This document shows positions 1 through 5,762 of a stretch of DNA of 6,395 bases, in pieces. The DNA is from Elusimicrobiota bacterium (GTDB lineage Bacteria > Elusimicrobiota > Elusimicrobia > UBA1565 > UBA9628). A program made the translations under genes and the position numbers. The stretch covers positions 1 to 6,395 of the forward strand of contig JAGWJU010000076.1 of the NCBI GenBank assembly GCA_028865585.1. The letters are read 5' to 3'. The notes below the pieces were generated by a model. The model saw only the letters and a list, made by a program, of their open reading frames with translations. It was not told the DNA's origin and made no database searches. The first letter of the stretch is position 1. Each line of letters starts with the position of its first letter.

Positions 1-227
1 ATTTCGTCAAGACCTCGACGGGCTTCGGCGGCGGCGGGGCCACGGTCGAGGACGTGCGCCTGATGCGCGGGACCGTGGGGCCCTTGATGGGCGTCAAGGC
101 TTCGGGCGGCATCCGGGACGCGGCCGCGGCCAAGGCGATGATTGAGGCCGGAGCGACGCGGCTTGGGACTTCGGCCAGCGTCGCCATCGTTGGCGGCGCC
201 GCCGCGAAAGAGTCCAAGGGGTACTGA
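1..227 (+). CDS. deoC: Deoxyribose-phosphate aldolase, C-terminal part (5' end outside window)
   Basis: DeoC cleaves 2-deoxyribose-5-phosphate to glyceraldehyde-3-phosphate and acetaldehyde through a Schiff-base lysine. The reading frame enters at base 3 and gives about 74 residues before TGA (225-227). The fragment begins FVKTSTGFG, the family signature whose lysine (bases 9-11) corresponds to the Schiff-base Lys167 of E. coli DeoC. The second active-site lysine is in GVKASGGIR (bases 96-98), matching E. coli Lys201. The barrel end follows as [15 protein letters not shown], typical of the shorter bacterial DeoC group. The protein ends KESKGY, so it keeps a C-terminal tyrosine like the tail Tyr259 of E. 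coli DeoC. Next to a BMC shell gene it is probably the core or cargo enzyme of an SPU-type microcompartment rather than only a nucleoside-salvage enzyme. Any N-terminal targeting peptide would lie outside the window. Identification is secure; the BMC role is inferred. Confidence 0.95.
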   Translation, partial: FVKTSTGFGGGGATVEDVRLMRGTVGPLMGVKASGGIRDAAAAKAMIEAGATRLGTSASVAIVGGAAAKESKGY

Positions 228-229
228 TT

Positions 230-532
230 ATGGCCAAGAACAAGCCGACGAAGTTCAAGCTCAAGGTGGACATGCAGTGCGGCGCCTGCGGCGCGCTCAC
301 GCACTTGGAAGGCGAGACCATGCCCAAGTTCTGCCCCTGCTGCGGCGGGGCGATGGAGCGGTTTTGCCTCGCCTGCGGCAAGAAGGCGGACATGTTTTTC
401 GAGGAGTGGTGGCCCGAGGACGACGAGTGCCTGCGCACCTATAGCCCAGCCCGCCGCTGCAGCCGCTGCAACGCGATTTTGGCGCCCGAGGGCGAGGAGC
501 GCCCGGGCGAGGACGAGGAGCGCCGGCATTAA
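230..532 (+). CDS. Small zinc-ribbon protein with four CxxC knuckles
   Basis: This 100-aa protein of unknown function starts two bases after the deoC stop, with AAGGGG (216-221) eight bases before the ATG. Four CxxC pairs are visible: C17-C20, C35-C38 (CPCC), C46-C49 and C77-C80, with a further cysteine at 67. The spacing suggests two zinc ribbons, most simply C17/C20 with C35/C38 and C46/C49 with C77/C80. The N-terminus is Lys-rich, the segment between the last two knuckles is acidic and aromatic (FFEEWWPEDDE), and the tail is charged (Glu/Arg-rich). There is no signal peptide or membrane segment, so it is probably cytosolic. Such ribbons bind nucleic acid or protein partners, or act as metal or redox sites; the sequence does not say which. 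Its place between deoC and the shell gene suggests a role linked to the microcompartment, but this is inference. I do not recognise a named family. Confidence 0.82.
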   Translation: MAKNKPTKFKLKVDMQCGACGALTHLEGETMPKFCPCCGGAMERFCLACGKKADMFFEEWWPEDDECLRTYSPARRCSRCNAILAPEGEERPGEDEERRH

Positions 533-541
533 GTTGCCGGC
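522..541 (+). other. Hairpin between zinc-ribbon and shell-protein genes
   Basis: GCCGGCA (522-528) is followed by the loop TTAAGT and then TGCCGGC (535-541), a perfect 7-bp stem, six of the pairs G-C. It spans the stop codon of the zinc-ribbon gene and ends one base before the AAAGGAGA ribosome-binding site of the shell gene. No T-run follows, so it is not a standard intrinsic terminator. It could affect mRNA stability or tune translation of the shell gene, or arise by chance in GC-rich DNA. Confidence 0.4.
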
Positions 542-553
542 CAAAGGAGAGAG

Positions 554-859
554 ATGATGGCGGAAGCGTCTGGACGCGAGGCGTTGGGATTGGTGGAGAC
601 GAAGGGATTTACCGGCATGATCGAGGCTTCGGACGCCATGGCCAAGGCGGCCAAGGTGCGCCTCTTAGGCTACGAGAAAATCGGCTCGGGCTTGGTCACG
701 ACCTTGTGCCGGGGGGAAGTGGGCGCCGTGCGCGCGGCCGTTGAAGCGGGCGCCTCCGCGGCGCAAAAGGTCGGGGAGCTGGTCTCCACGCACGTCATCC
801 CGCGGCCGCACGACGACCTGGAGAAATACCTCGATCGGATCTCCATCAAGCTCTCTTAG
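554..859 (+). CDS. BMC-domain shell protein, PduA/EutM type (BMC-H)
   Basis: This is a hexamer-forming shell protein of a bacterial microcompartment, 101 aa with a single BMC domain at about residues 9-93. The match to PduA-type proteins is close throughout: [10 protein letters not shown] at 10-19, the edge lysine K31 (equivalent to PduA Lys26, which packs hexamers into sheets), and [10 protein letters not shown] at 40-49 with the pore loop G44-S45-G46 as in Pdu[14 protein letters not shown] follows, then the closing HVIPRPH at 80-86. A pore lined by GSG suggests a narrow polar channel suited to small metabolites. A strong site, AAAGGAGA (543-550), precedes the ATG; a second ATG directly follows and would give a protein one residue shorter. 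The eight-residue extension before the domain and the short tail after residue 93 are not diagnostic. A complete shell also needs pentamers (BMC-P) and usually trimers (BMC-T); neither is in the window, so more of the locus probably lies upstream of base 1. Confidence 0.97.
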   Translation: MMAEASGREALGLVETKGFTGMIEASDAMAKAAKVRLLGYEKIGSGLVTTLCRGEVGAVRAAVEAGASAAQKVGELVSTHVIPRPHDDLEKYLDRISIKLS

Positions 860-871
860 GGCGTTTGAGCC

Positions 872-1150
872 GTGCTGACCCGGGACGATCTTATCGAGCT
901 CATCGTCTCCCATCTTATAAAGGAAGGAGGCGCCGGGGAGGCCGTTCGTCCGCCCGCGGCGCCCGCCGCATCGGCCGCGACGGTTGGGATGGAGCAGGGG
1001 CCGCGGGGCCGGCGATTCATTTCGGAGTATGAGCTTAGGCGCATGATCAAGCCCGGCGCGTCCCGGGTCGCGGTGCCCAAAGACGCGATCGTGAGCCCCA
1101 TGGCGCTCGACTGGCTCGTCTTGAAGGGCATCGCGGTGGACAGGGAATAG
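872..1150 (+). CDS. Small BMC-associated protein with encapsulation-peptide-like N-terminus
   Basis: This 92-aa protein starts at GTG, 12 bases after the shell-protein stop; AGGG (858-861), which overlaps that stop, may serve as a ribosome-binding site. Residues 2-18 (LTRDDLIELIVSHLIKE) form a clear amphipathic helix of the kind used as encapsulation peptides in BMC cargo proteins. A flexible Gly/Pro/Ala linker covers about 19-40, followed by a compact C-terminal domain at about 48-90. That domain has the pattern FISEYELRRMI...G...VPKDAIVSPMALDWLVLKGI. From memory it resembles the short N-terminal module of the ethanolamine-utilization protein EutT (FITE..LR....LTP.AR..L....I), but none of the EutT catalytic domain is present. 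It may dock cargo to the shell or act as a scaffold. An in-frame ATG at residue 40 (base 989) could start a form lacking the helix. The function is unproven; the BMC link rests on the helix and on adjacency. Confidence 0.8.
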   Translation: MLTRDDLIELIVSHLIKEGGAGEAVRPPAAPAASAATVGMEQGPRGRRFISEYELRRMIKPGASRVAVPKDAIVSPMALDWLVLKGIAVDRE

Positions 1151-1153
1151 CAC

Positions 1154-2821
1154 GTGGTGGAGAAATGGGAGCTCCAGGAGCGGGCCGACAAGGCCAACCC
1201 CAAGCGGCACCGGCTTTTGCTCAAGGCCCACCGGCAGGACGTGCTCGCGCTCATCCGCGAGTTCGCCAATTTGTGCGGACGGCCCACGGCGGCCCAGACG
1301 CCCGAGGGTTACAACTGGAGCATCGACGTGCGCTCCTTGAGCGCGTCCAACAGGGCGTCGCTTTCCGCTTTTCTGGATTCCCTCTCGGCCGCGGCTCCCG
1401 CCCCGGAGCCGGAACTTAGCCCCGAGCCCGCGCCTTCTTCCGATCCGGCGCCCATGCCGGCGGAGCCGCAACCGGCGCCCGTTCAAGAGGAGCCGGCCGC
1501 GCCGCCGCCCGCTTCGGAACCGGCGCCCATCGAGCCGATTGAGGCTCCCCCTCCGGAACCCGCGCCTGCGTTCACCCAGGAGTCCCAAGAGCCCGCGCCC
1601 GAACCTGCGGAAACCACGGGGCCGCCGGCGGAGGAGAAGGCGGAGGCGGCCGTTGATTTCGACCGCAATTTCGACTCCCTCATGGTCGGACCTTATAACC
1701 GCTTCGCCCACGCCGCCGCGACGTCGGTGGTGGATTCTCCGGCTTCCCTATACAACCCGTTATTCCTCTTCGGGCCGCCGGGCGTGGGCAAGACCCACTT
1801 TCTTCACGCCATCGCGGCCGGCCTAAGCCAGTCTCTGGGGCCGGACGGCATCATCTTGACCACGGGATTTAAGCTCTCCTACATTCTGGACCCTATGCGC
1901 GGCGGGGGTCTGCCCTACTCCCGTGAGGCTTTGGAGCAGCGTGCGCGGGCGCTCATCATCGACGATTTTCATCTCATGAATATTACGGACAGCAACAAGT
2001 CCGAGCTGGCCAGGCTCTTCGCCGCCGCCTTGAAGAAGAAATGCCAGATCGCGGCGGCTTCACTGTACCCACCCAAGGCCCTGGCGGTCCTGGAGCAGGC
2101 CTTGGGCCTCTCCTTCGCCAGAGGATGGGCCGTGGATTTGAAGATCCCTTCCGCGGCCGCGCAGGCGGACGTCTTCAAGTCCTTTCTCCAGCGCCGGAGC
2201 CTTGGCGTAGGCGTTGAGACGGCCGCCAAAATCACCGAGCTTTGCAAAGGCGACTACGCCGCCGTATTCCGGAGCCTCGAGCGCTTGTCCGCATTCAAGA
2301 CGGTGCGGGCCAAGTTTTCCGCCGCCGGCTCCGAGGCCGAGGCAGCCGCCATGCTTTTCGACGCGGCCAAGACTCCCGTGCCGGACGCGATGAAGCTCGA
2401 GTCGGCCCGGAGCTTTTCCCCGCCGGCGGCGGGTCCGGACGCGCCGGGCTTGGCGTTGTTTTTTCCGCAGGGCCGCGAGAGCGCGGGAGCTTGGTGCATG
2501 GCTCGTTTTTTCCAAGCCGCCGGACATTACGGCTTTTCGGCGGCCTACCGCCCCGTCTTGAGCCGCGCTTACGATGCCTCTCAAGGCACGCCCTTCGAAA
2601 TGGGCCGCGCCTGCCTTCAAGAGGCGGCCAAGGCCGCGATCGTGGTGGGGCCGGCGGAGGACTCTCCGCTCTTTGCCAAGGCCGCGGAGTTCCGCCACGC
2701 GGTGCTCCATGTCCTGAGCGCCGCGGGCGTGCGCTCGGCCTGGATCGCGCACGACGAGATCGCCGGCTCGGCGCCGTTTTTAAACGCCCATCTCGACCTG
2801 TCTTTGGAGGCCCATGACTAA
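1154..2821 (+). CDS. DnaA-like AAA+ ATPase lacking domain IV, with novel flanking domains
   Basis: A 555-aa protein of unknown role with four parts. Residues 1-78 are a small domain, possibly beta-alpha-beta-alpha, that I do not recognise. Residues 79-166 are a disordered Pro/Glu/Ala linker. Residues 167-385 are a DnaA-type AAA+ core: FDSLMVGPYNRFAHAAA matches the DnaA signature, Walker A is GPPGVGKT (207-214), Walker B is LIIDDFH with D270-D271, and a lid helix bundle contains GDYAAVFRSLERL (366-378). Residues 432-550 look like an alternating alpha/beta (Rossmann-like) domain of no family I know. The DnaA domain IV helix-turn-helix is absent, so it should not bind DnaA boxes as the initiator does. 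The nearest known idea is an Hda/DnaA-family regulatory ATPase. The box VII arginine appears shifted (R323) and the sensor-2 arginine position seems to be A369. The start is GTG, three bases after the previous stop; a second GTG follows directly. The stop overlaps the kinase gene by 8 bases, suggesting coupled translation. Confidence 0.88.
   Translation: MVEKWELQERADKANPKRHRLLLKAHRQDVLALIREFANLCGRPTAAQTPEGYNWSIDVRSLSASNRASLSAFLDSLSAAAPAPEPELSPEPAPSSDPAPMPAEPQPAPVQEEPAAPPPASEPAPIEPIEAPPPEPAPAFTQESQEPAPEPAETTGPPAEEKAEAAVDFDRNFDSLMVGPYNRFAHAAATSVVDSPASLYNPLFLFGPPGVGKTHFLHAIAAGLSQSLGPDGIILTTGFKLSYILDPMRGGGLPYSREALEQRARALIIDDFHLMNITDSNKSELARLFAAALKKKCQIAAASLYPPKALAVLEQALGLSFARGWAVDLKIPSAAAQADVFKSFLQRRSLGVGVETAAKITELCKGDYAAVFRSLERLSAFKTVRAKFSAAGSEAEAAAMLFDAAKTPVPDAMKLESARSFSPPAAGPDAPGLALFFPQGRESAGAWCMARFFQAAGHYGFSAAYRPVLSRAYDASQGTPFEMGRACLQEAAKAAIVVGPAEDSPLFAKAAEFRHAVLHVLSAAGVRSAWIAHDEIAGSAPFLNAHLDLSLEAHD
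1388..1651 (+). repeat. Pro/Glu/Ala-rich linker coding region within the DnaA-like gene
   Basis: This GC-rich segment encodes residues 79-166 of the DnaA-like protein. It is an irregular series of short PAPEP-, EPAP- and PPPEP-type units with almost no hydrophobic residues apart from scattered Ile, Phe and Val. It should form an extended acidic linker between the N-terminal domain and the AAA+ core. The repeats are imperfect at DNA level, so length variation between related strains is plausible. Confidence 0.75.
2806..2810 (+). promoter_or_regulatory. Ribosome-binding site of the histidine kinase, short spacing
   Basis: GGAGG lies inside the end of the DnaA-like gene, only three bases before the ATG at 2814. 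This is closer than the usual five to nine bases. No in-frame alternative start gives better spacing, so the start may depend on ribosomes terminating at the overlapping TAA (2819-2821). Confidence 0.6.
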
Positions 2822-4214
2822 CCCCGTTCTATTCGCCGCCGCCTGCCTGGCGTCCGCGTCCGCCGCGTCCGCCGCCACCATCGCCTTCTCCCGAGGAAAA
2901 TCGTCCGCGAAGGCGCCGAAGTCGCGTCCCCGCGATCTGCAGGCGCTGGGCGACCTGGCCCAGACCTTTGGCGCCCCGGGGACGCAGACCGAGTCCATCC
3001 TGGCCGCTTTGGTCGCCATCCTGGCCAAGTACCTTGAGGCGGATTTGGTGGCCTTTTTACTGCCCGACGCCGAGGGCAGGGAATTGGTGGTCCAACCGGG
3101 TGCCTACGGGATCGAGGAGAAGGAGGGAATGTTCTACCGCATTCCCGTTGAGAATGGGGAACATTCCTCCGCGCGGGTCTTCAAGAGCGGCCAGCCTTTC
3201 TTGACCGGCGACGCCCAGAACGATCCGGATGTCATTTCCCGCTACGCCAAACTTTGGGACATTCGCTCGCTCATGGTCCTGCCGCTGCGCCGCGGGGACA
3301 AGACCATCGGCGTCATGCGCGTGGGGAGCTTCCGCAAGGACTATTTCAGCCAGAAGCACGTGGACTGGGGCCTGCTCATCGCGGGCGAGGCCGCGGCCGT
3401 GGTCGAGGCCGCCATGATCACGCGGCGCCTGTCCGAAACGGCGGAACAATTGAAGAAGTCCAATCGTATCAAGGATGAGTTCATCTCGACCGTCAGCCAC
3501 GAGTTCAAGACGCCGCTGACGACGATTCTGGGCTTCTTGATGCTCATGCTCGACGGCGAGGCGGGGACTCTCTCGGAACAGCAGAAAAAGTTCGTGAAAA
3601 TGTCCATCAACGCGGCGAAACGCCTGGAAATGCTGGTCGCGGACATCCTGGACCTCTCGAAGCTCGAGGCCGGGGCCAAGATGTCCAAGCGCGCCTTCGA
3701 TTTGGCCAAGGCCCTGCGGGCCAGCGCCGAGTCGCAGGCCCTGGAGGCCGGCAAGCGCGAGGTTGAGCTCCTGTGCGAAATCGAGGAGTCCCTCCCAGGC
3801 GTCTCCGGGGACCCCCGCTGGATTTCCCTGGCGGTGGACAACCTTCTGTCCAACGCCATCAAGTTCACTCCCGCGCGGGGCCAGGTCAAGATTCGCGCTC
3901 AGCGGGAGGGGAAGGAAATCGTGATCTGCATCTCGGATACGGGCGTGGGCATCCCGCAGGAGGAGAAAGAGCGGGTCTTCGAGAAGTTTTACCGCTCCCG
4001 CGCGAGCGCGGATTTGGGCGTGCCGGGCACGGGCCTGGGCTTGGCCATCGTGCGCGAAATCGTCGCCAAACACGGAGGCCGGCTGTGGCTCGAGTCCGAG
4101 CCGCAGAAGGGCAGCCGCTTCTACTTCAGCCTGCCGCTGCCCGTCCCCGGGCAGGAAAGTTCGGCCGGCGAGGCGTCCCTTCATTTCGGCGGGCCCTTGG
4201 GCGTCGAGGATTAA
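2814..4214 (+). CDS. Membrane-anchored GAF-domain sensor histidine kinase
   Basis: A 466-aa sensor kinase that should autophosphorylate on histidine and pass phosphate to a response regulator. Residues 4-26 are a hydrophobic Ala-rich segment followed by a Lys/Arg-rich stretch, most likely one membrane anchor with the rest in the cytoplasm. A GAF domain spans about 55-200 (ILAALVAILAKYLEADLVAF to the VLPLRRGDKTIGVM core) and would sense a small ligand or redox signal. A short coiled-coil-like helix leads into the HisKA domain, FISTVSHEFKTPLTTILGF, with phosphoacceptor H229. The HATPase domain has the N-box DNLLSNAIKF (N347), G1 DTGVGIP (375-381), F-box FEKFYR and G2 GTGLGLAI (405-412), so all catalytic boxes are intact. 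The last 25 or so residues are a nonconserved tail. No response regulator is encoded in this window; the partner is elsewhere, or the overlapping upstream DnaA-like protein is part of the pathway. The ligand cannot be predicted. Confidence 0.95.
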   Translation: MTNPVLFAAACLASASAASAATIAFSRGKSSAKAPKSRPRDLQALGDLAQTFGAPGTQTESILAALVAILAKYLEADLVAFLLPDAEGRELVVQPGAYGIEEKEGMFYRIPVENGEHSSARVFKSGQPFLTGDAQNDPDVISRYAKLWDIRSLMVLPLRRGDKTIGVMRVGSFRKDYFSQKHVDWGLLIAGEAAAVVEAAMITRRLSETAEQLKKSNRIKDEFISTVSHEFKTPLTTILGFLMLMLDGEAGTLSEQQKKFVKMSINAAKRLEMLVADILDLSKLEAGAKMSKRAFDLAKALRASAESQALEAGKREVELLCEIEESLPGVSGDPRWISLAVDNLLSNAIKFTPARGQVKIRAQREGKEIVICISDTGVGIPQEEKERVFEKFYRSRASADLGVPGTGLGLAIVREIVAKHGGRLWLESEPQKGSRFYFSLPLPVPGQESSAGEASLHFGGPLGVED

Positions 4215-4217
4215 TTC

Positions 4218-5762
4218 ATGCTCTCCCGCGTCTACTCCATGGGGCTGCGGGGCATCGACGGCTACCCCGTTCTCGTCGAGCTCGACGTGGCCAACGGCCT
4301 GCCGGCTTACGCGACCGTGGGGCTGCCGGACAGCGCCGTGAGGGAGTCGCGCGAACGGGTCATCGCCGCCGTGCGCAACTCGGGATTCCAATTTCCGCAA
4401 AAGCGCATTACGGTCAACCTCGCGCCGGCGCAGTCCCGGAAGGAGGGCACTCACTTCGATTTGCCCATCGCCCTGGCGATTTTGTCGGCCTCGGGGCAGT
4501 TGGCGGCCGGGACATGGGCCGAGCGCTGCTGCTTCGCGGGCGAACTGGCCTTGGACGGCGCCCTGCGCCCCGTGCCGGGAGTGCTCGCGATGTCTTTGGA
4601 GGCCAAAAGCCGCGGCTACGAGGCCATGGTGGTGCCTGAGGAAAATCTGGGCGAGGCCGCGGCGTCGGGCAGGAAGGTGATGGGCGCCGCCACGCTGCGG
4701 CAGCTGGCGGATTTCCTGGGCGGCGAGGCGCCCCTCGCCGCTGCCGCGCGTCCGGCGGCGGCCGCGCGGGAATCCGAGTCCGCCGCCCCCGATTTGTCCG
4801 AGGTGAAGGGCCAGAGCCTCGCCAAGCGCGCGCTCGAAATAGCGGCCGCGGGCGGCCACAACATCCTTTTCTTAGGCCCGCCGGGCGTGGGAAAATCCAT
4901 GCTGGCCCGACGTCTGCCGGGCCTCCTGCCGCCCATGGATGAGACCGAGGTCCTGGAGGCGACGCGCGTTCATTCCGTGGCCCGCGCCGGGACGTTGCGC
5001 GGGCTCGTCCGCCGCCGCCCTTTCCGCGCGCCGCACCACTCGGCCTCCGTGGCCGCGCTCGTGGGCGGCGGACCTTCGGCCCGGCCGGGCGAAATCTCCC
5101 TGGCTCACGGCGGAGTCTTGTTCCTGGACGAGCTGCCCGAGTTCGACCGCCGGGCCCTGGAGGCCCTGCGCCAGCCTTTGGAGGAGGGCCGCGTGACGAT
5201 TTCCCGCGCGAAGGAAATCCAAGAGTATCCCGCGCGCTTTATTTTAGCCGCCGCGGCCAATCCATGCCCGTGCGGCTGGCGGGGCCATCCGCGGCGGGAG
5301 TGCCGCTGCGGGCCCAAGGCGCTCGAGGGCTATTTGTCCCGCTTCTCCGGGCCGCTCATGGACAGGGTCGATTTGCAGGTCGAGCTTTCGCCGCTTCCCT
5401 TCGAGGACTGGGCCGGCGGCGCGGGCGCTCCGGCGGCCGAATCCTCGGGCGCGGTGGCCCGGCGCGTCCTGGCCGCGCGAGAAAGGCAGCGGGAGCGTCC
5501 GGGCGGCTTGAACGCGCGCATCCCCCCTTCCCAGACCCGCCGCCTGTGCCGGCCCGACGCGGACGCTCTGGAACTTTTGCGCCGCGCCGCGGCTAAGAGC
5601 GGCATTTCCGCCCGCGGCCTCGATCGGATTCTGCGCGTATGCCGGACCATCGCGGACTTGGCCGGAGCGGCGGAGATCGGCCCCGAGCACGTGGCCGAAG
5701 CCATGCAGTACCGCTGCCTCGAGCGCTGGAGCGCGGGGCTCTCCTCAGCGAGGGCGCCGTGA
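4218..5762 (+). CDS. comM: YifB/ComM family AAA+ Mg-chelatase-like protein
   Basis: A 514-aa protein, full length for the family (about 500-510). ComM is a hexameric helicase-like motor that promotes branch migration when transformed DNA is integrated; YifB is the name used where competence is unproven. Residues 1-165 form the Lon-protease-like N-terminal domain, beginning MLSRVYSMGLRGIDGYPV and including GLPDSAVRESRERV. The AAA+ core has DLSEVKGQ, Walker A GPPGVGKS (220-227), FRAPHHSAS, Walker B LFLDELPEF with D304-E305, and the sensor segment ILAAAANPCPCG. The four cysteines C350, C352, C362 and C364 form the small zinc-like knuckle typical of ComM. LSRFSGPLMDRVDL carries the arginine-finger region, and residues from about 410 are the C-terminal Mg-chelatase helical domain. 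GAGGA (4206-4210), seven bases before the ATG, supports the start, which lies three bases after the kinase stop. With dprA just downstream, a role in natural transformation is likely. Confidence 0.97.
   Translation: MLSRVYSMGLRGIDGYPVLVELDVANGLPAYATVGLPDSAVRESRERVIAAVRNSGFQFPQKRITVNLAPAQSRKEGTHFDLPIALAILSASGQLAAGTWAERCCFAGELALDGALRPVPGVLAMSLEAKSRGYEAMVVPEENLGEAAASGRKVMGAATLRQLADFLGGEAPLAAAARPAAAARESESAAPDLSEVKGQSLAKRALEIAAAGGHNILFLGPPGVGKSMLARRLPGLLPPMDETEVLEATRVHSVARAGTLRGLVRRRPFRAPHHSASVAALVGGGPSARPGEISLAHGGVLFLDELPEFDRRALEALRQPLEEGRVTISRAKEIQEYPARFILAAAANPCPCGWRGHPRRECRCGPKALEGYLSRFSGPLMDRVDLQVELSPLPFEDWAGGAGAPAAESSGAVARRVLAARERQRERPGGLNARIPPSQTRRLCRPDADALELLRRAAAKSGISARGLDRILRVCRTIADLAGAAEIGPEHVAEAMQYRCLERWSAGLSSARAP
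5750..5754 (+). promoter_or_regulatory. Ribosome-binding site selecting the GTG start of the HTH gene
   Basis: GAGGG lies at the end of comM, four bases before the GTG at 5759. The GTG overlaps the comM stop as GTGA, the same arrangement seen at the next gene junction. This supports a 135-aa product over a longer version starting at ATG 5639 deep inside comM. Confidence 0.6.

Noticed and set aside
522..541. Hairpin as an intrinsic transcription terminator
   Set aside because: No T-run follows the stem, and the next gene begins immediately with a strong ribosome-binding site.
1388..1651. Tandem DNA repeat or CRISPR-like array
   Set aside because: The repetition is at amino-acid level (Pro/Glu/Ala) with variable codons and unit lengths; there are no constant direct repeats with spacers.
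665..1711. A 348-codon open frame on the - strand across the shell and DnaA-like genes
   Set aside because: Its low-complexity Arg/Gly-rich product is explained by the antisense reading of GC-rich codons; the + strand genes have clear family motifs.
1154..2821. The chromosomal replication initiator DnaA itself and a nearby origin
   Set aside because: Domain IV is missing, no dnaN or other origin genes are present, and I saw no cluster of TTATNCACA-type boxes in the window.
3057..4859. A 600-codon open frame on the - strand across the kinase and comM genes
   Set aside because: It is rich in Arg, Gly, His and Pro with no recognisable motif and lies antisense to two genes with complete, well-known domains; long antisense open frames are common in GC-rich DNA.
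5639..5758. Upstream ATG that would extend the HTH protein by 40 residues into comM
   Set aside because: The extension is out-of-frame comM sequence with a non-protein-like Arg-rich composition; the GTG at 5759 has a ribosome-binding site and a 4-base overlap.
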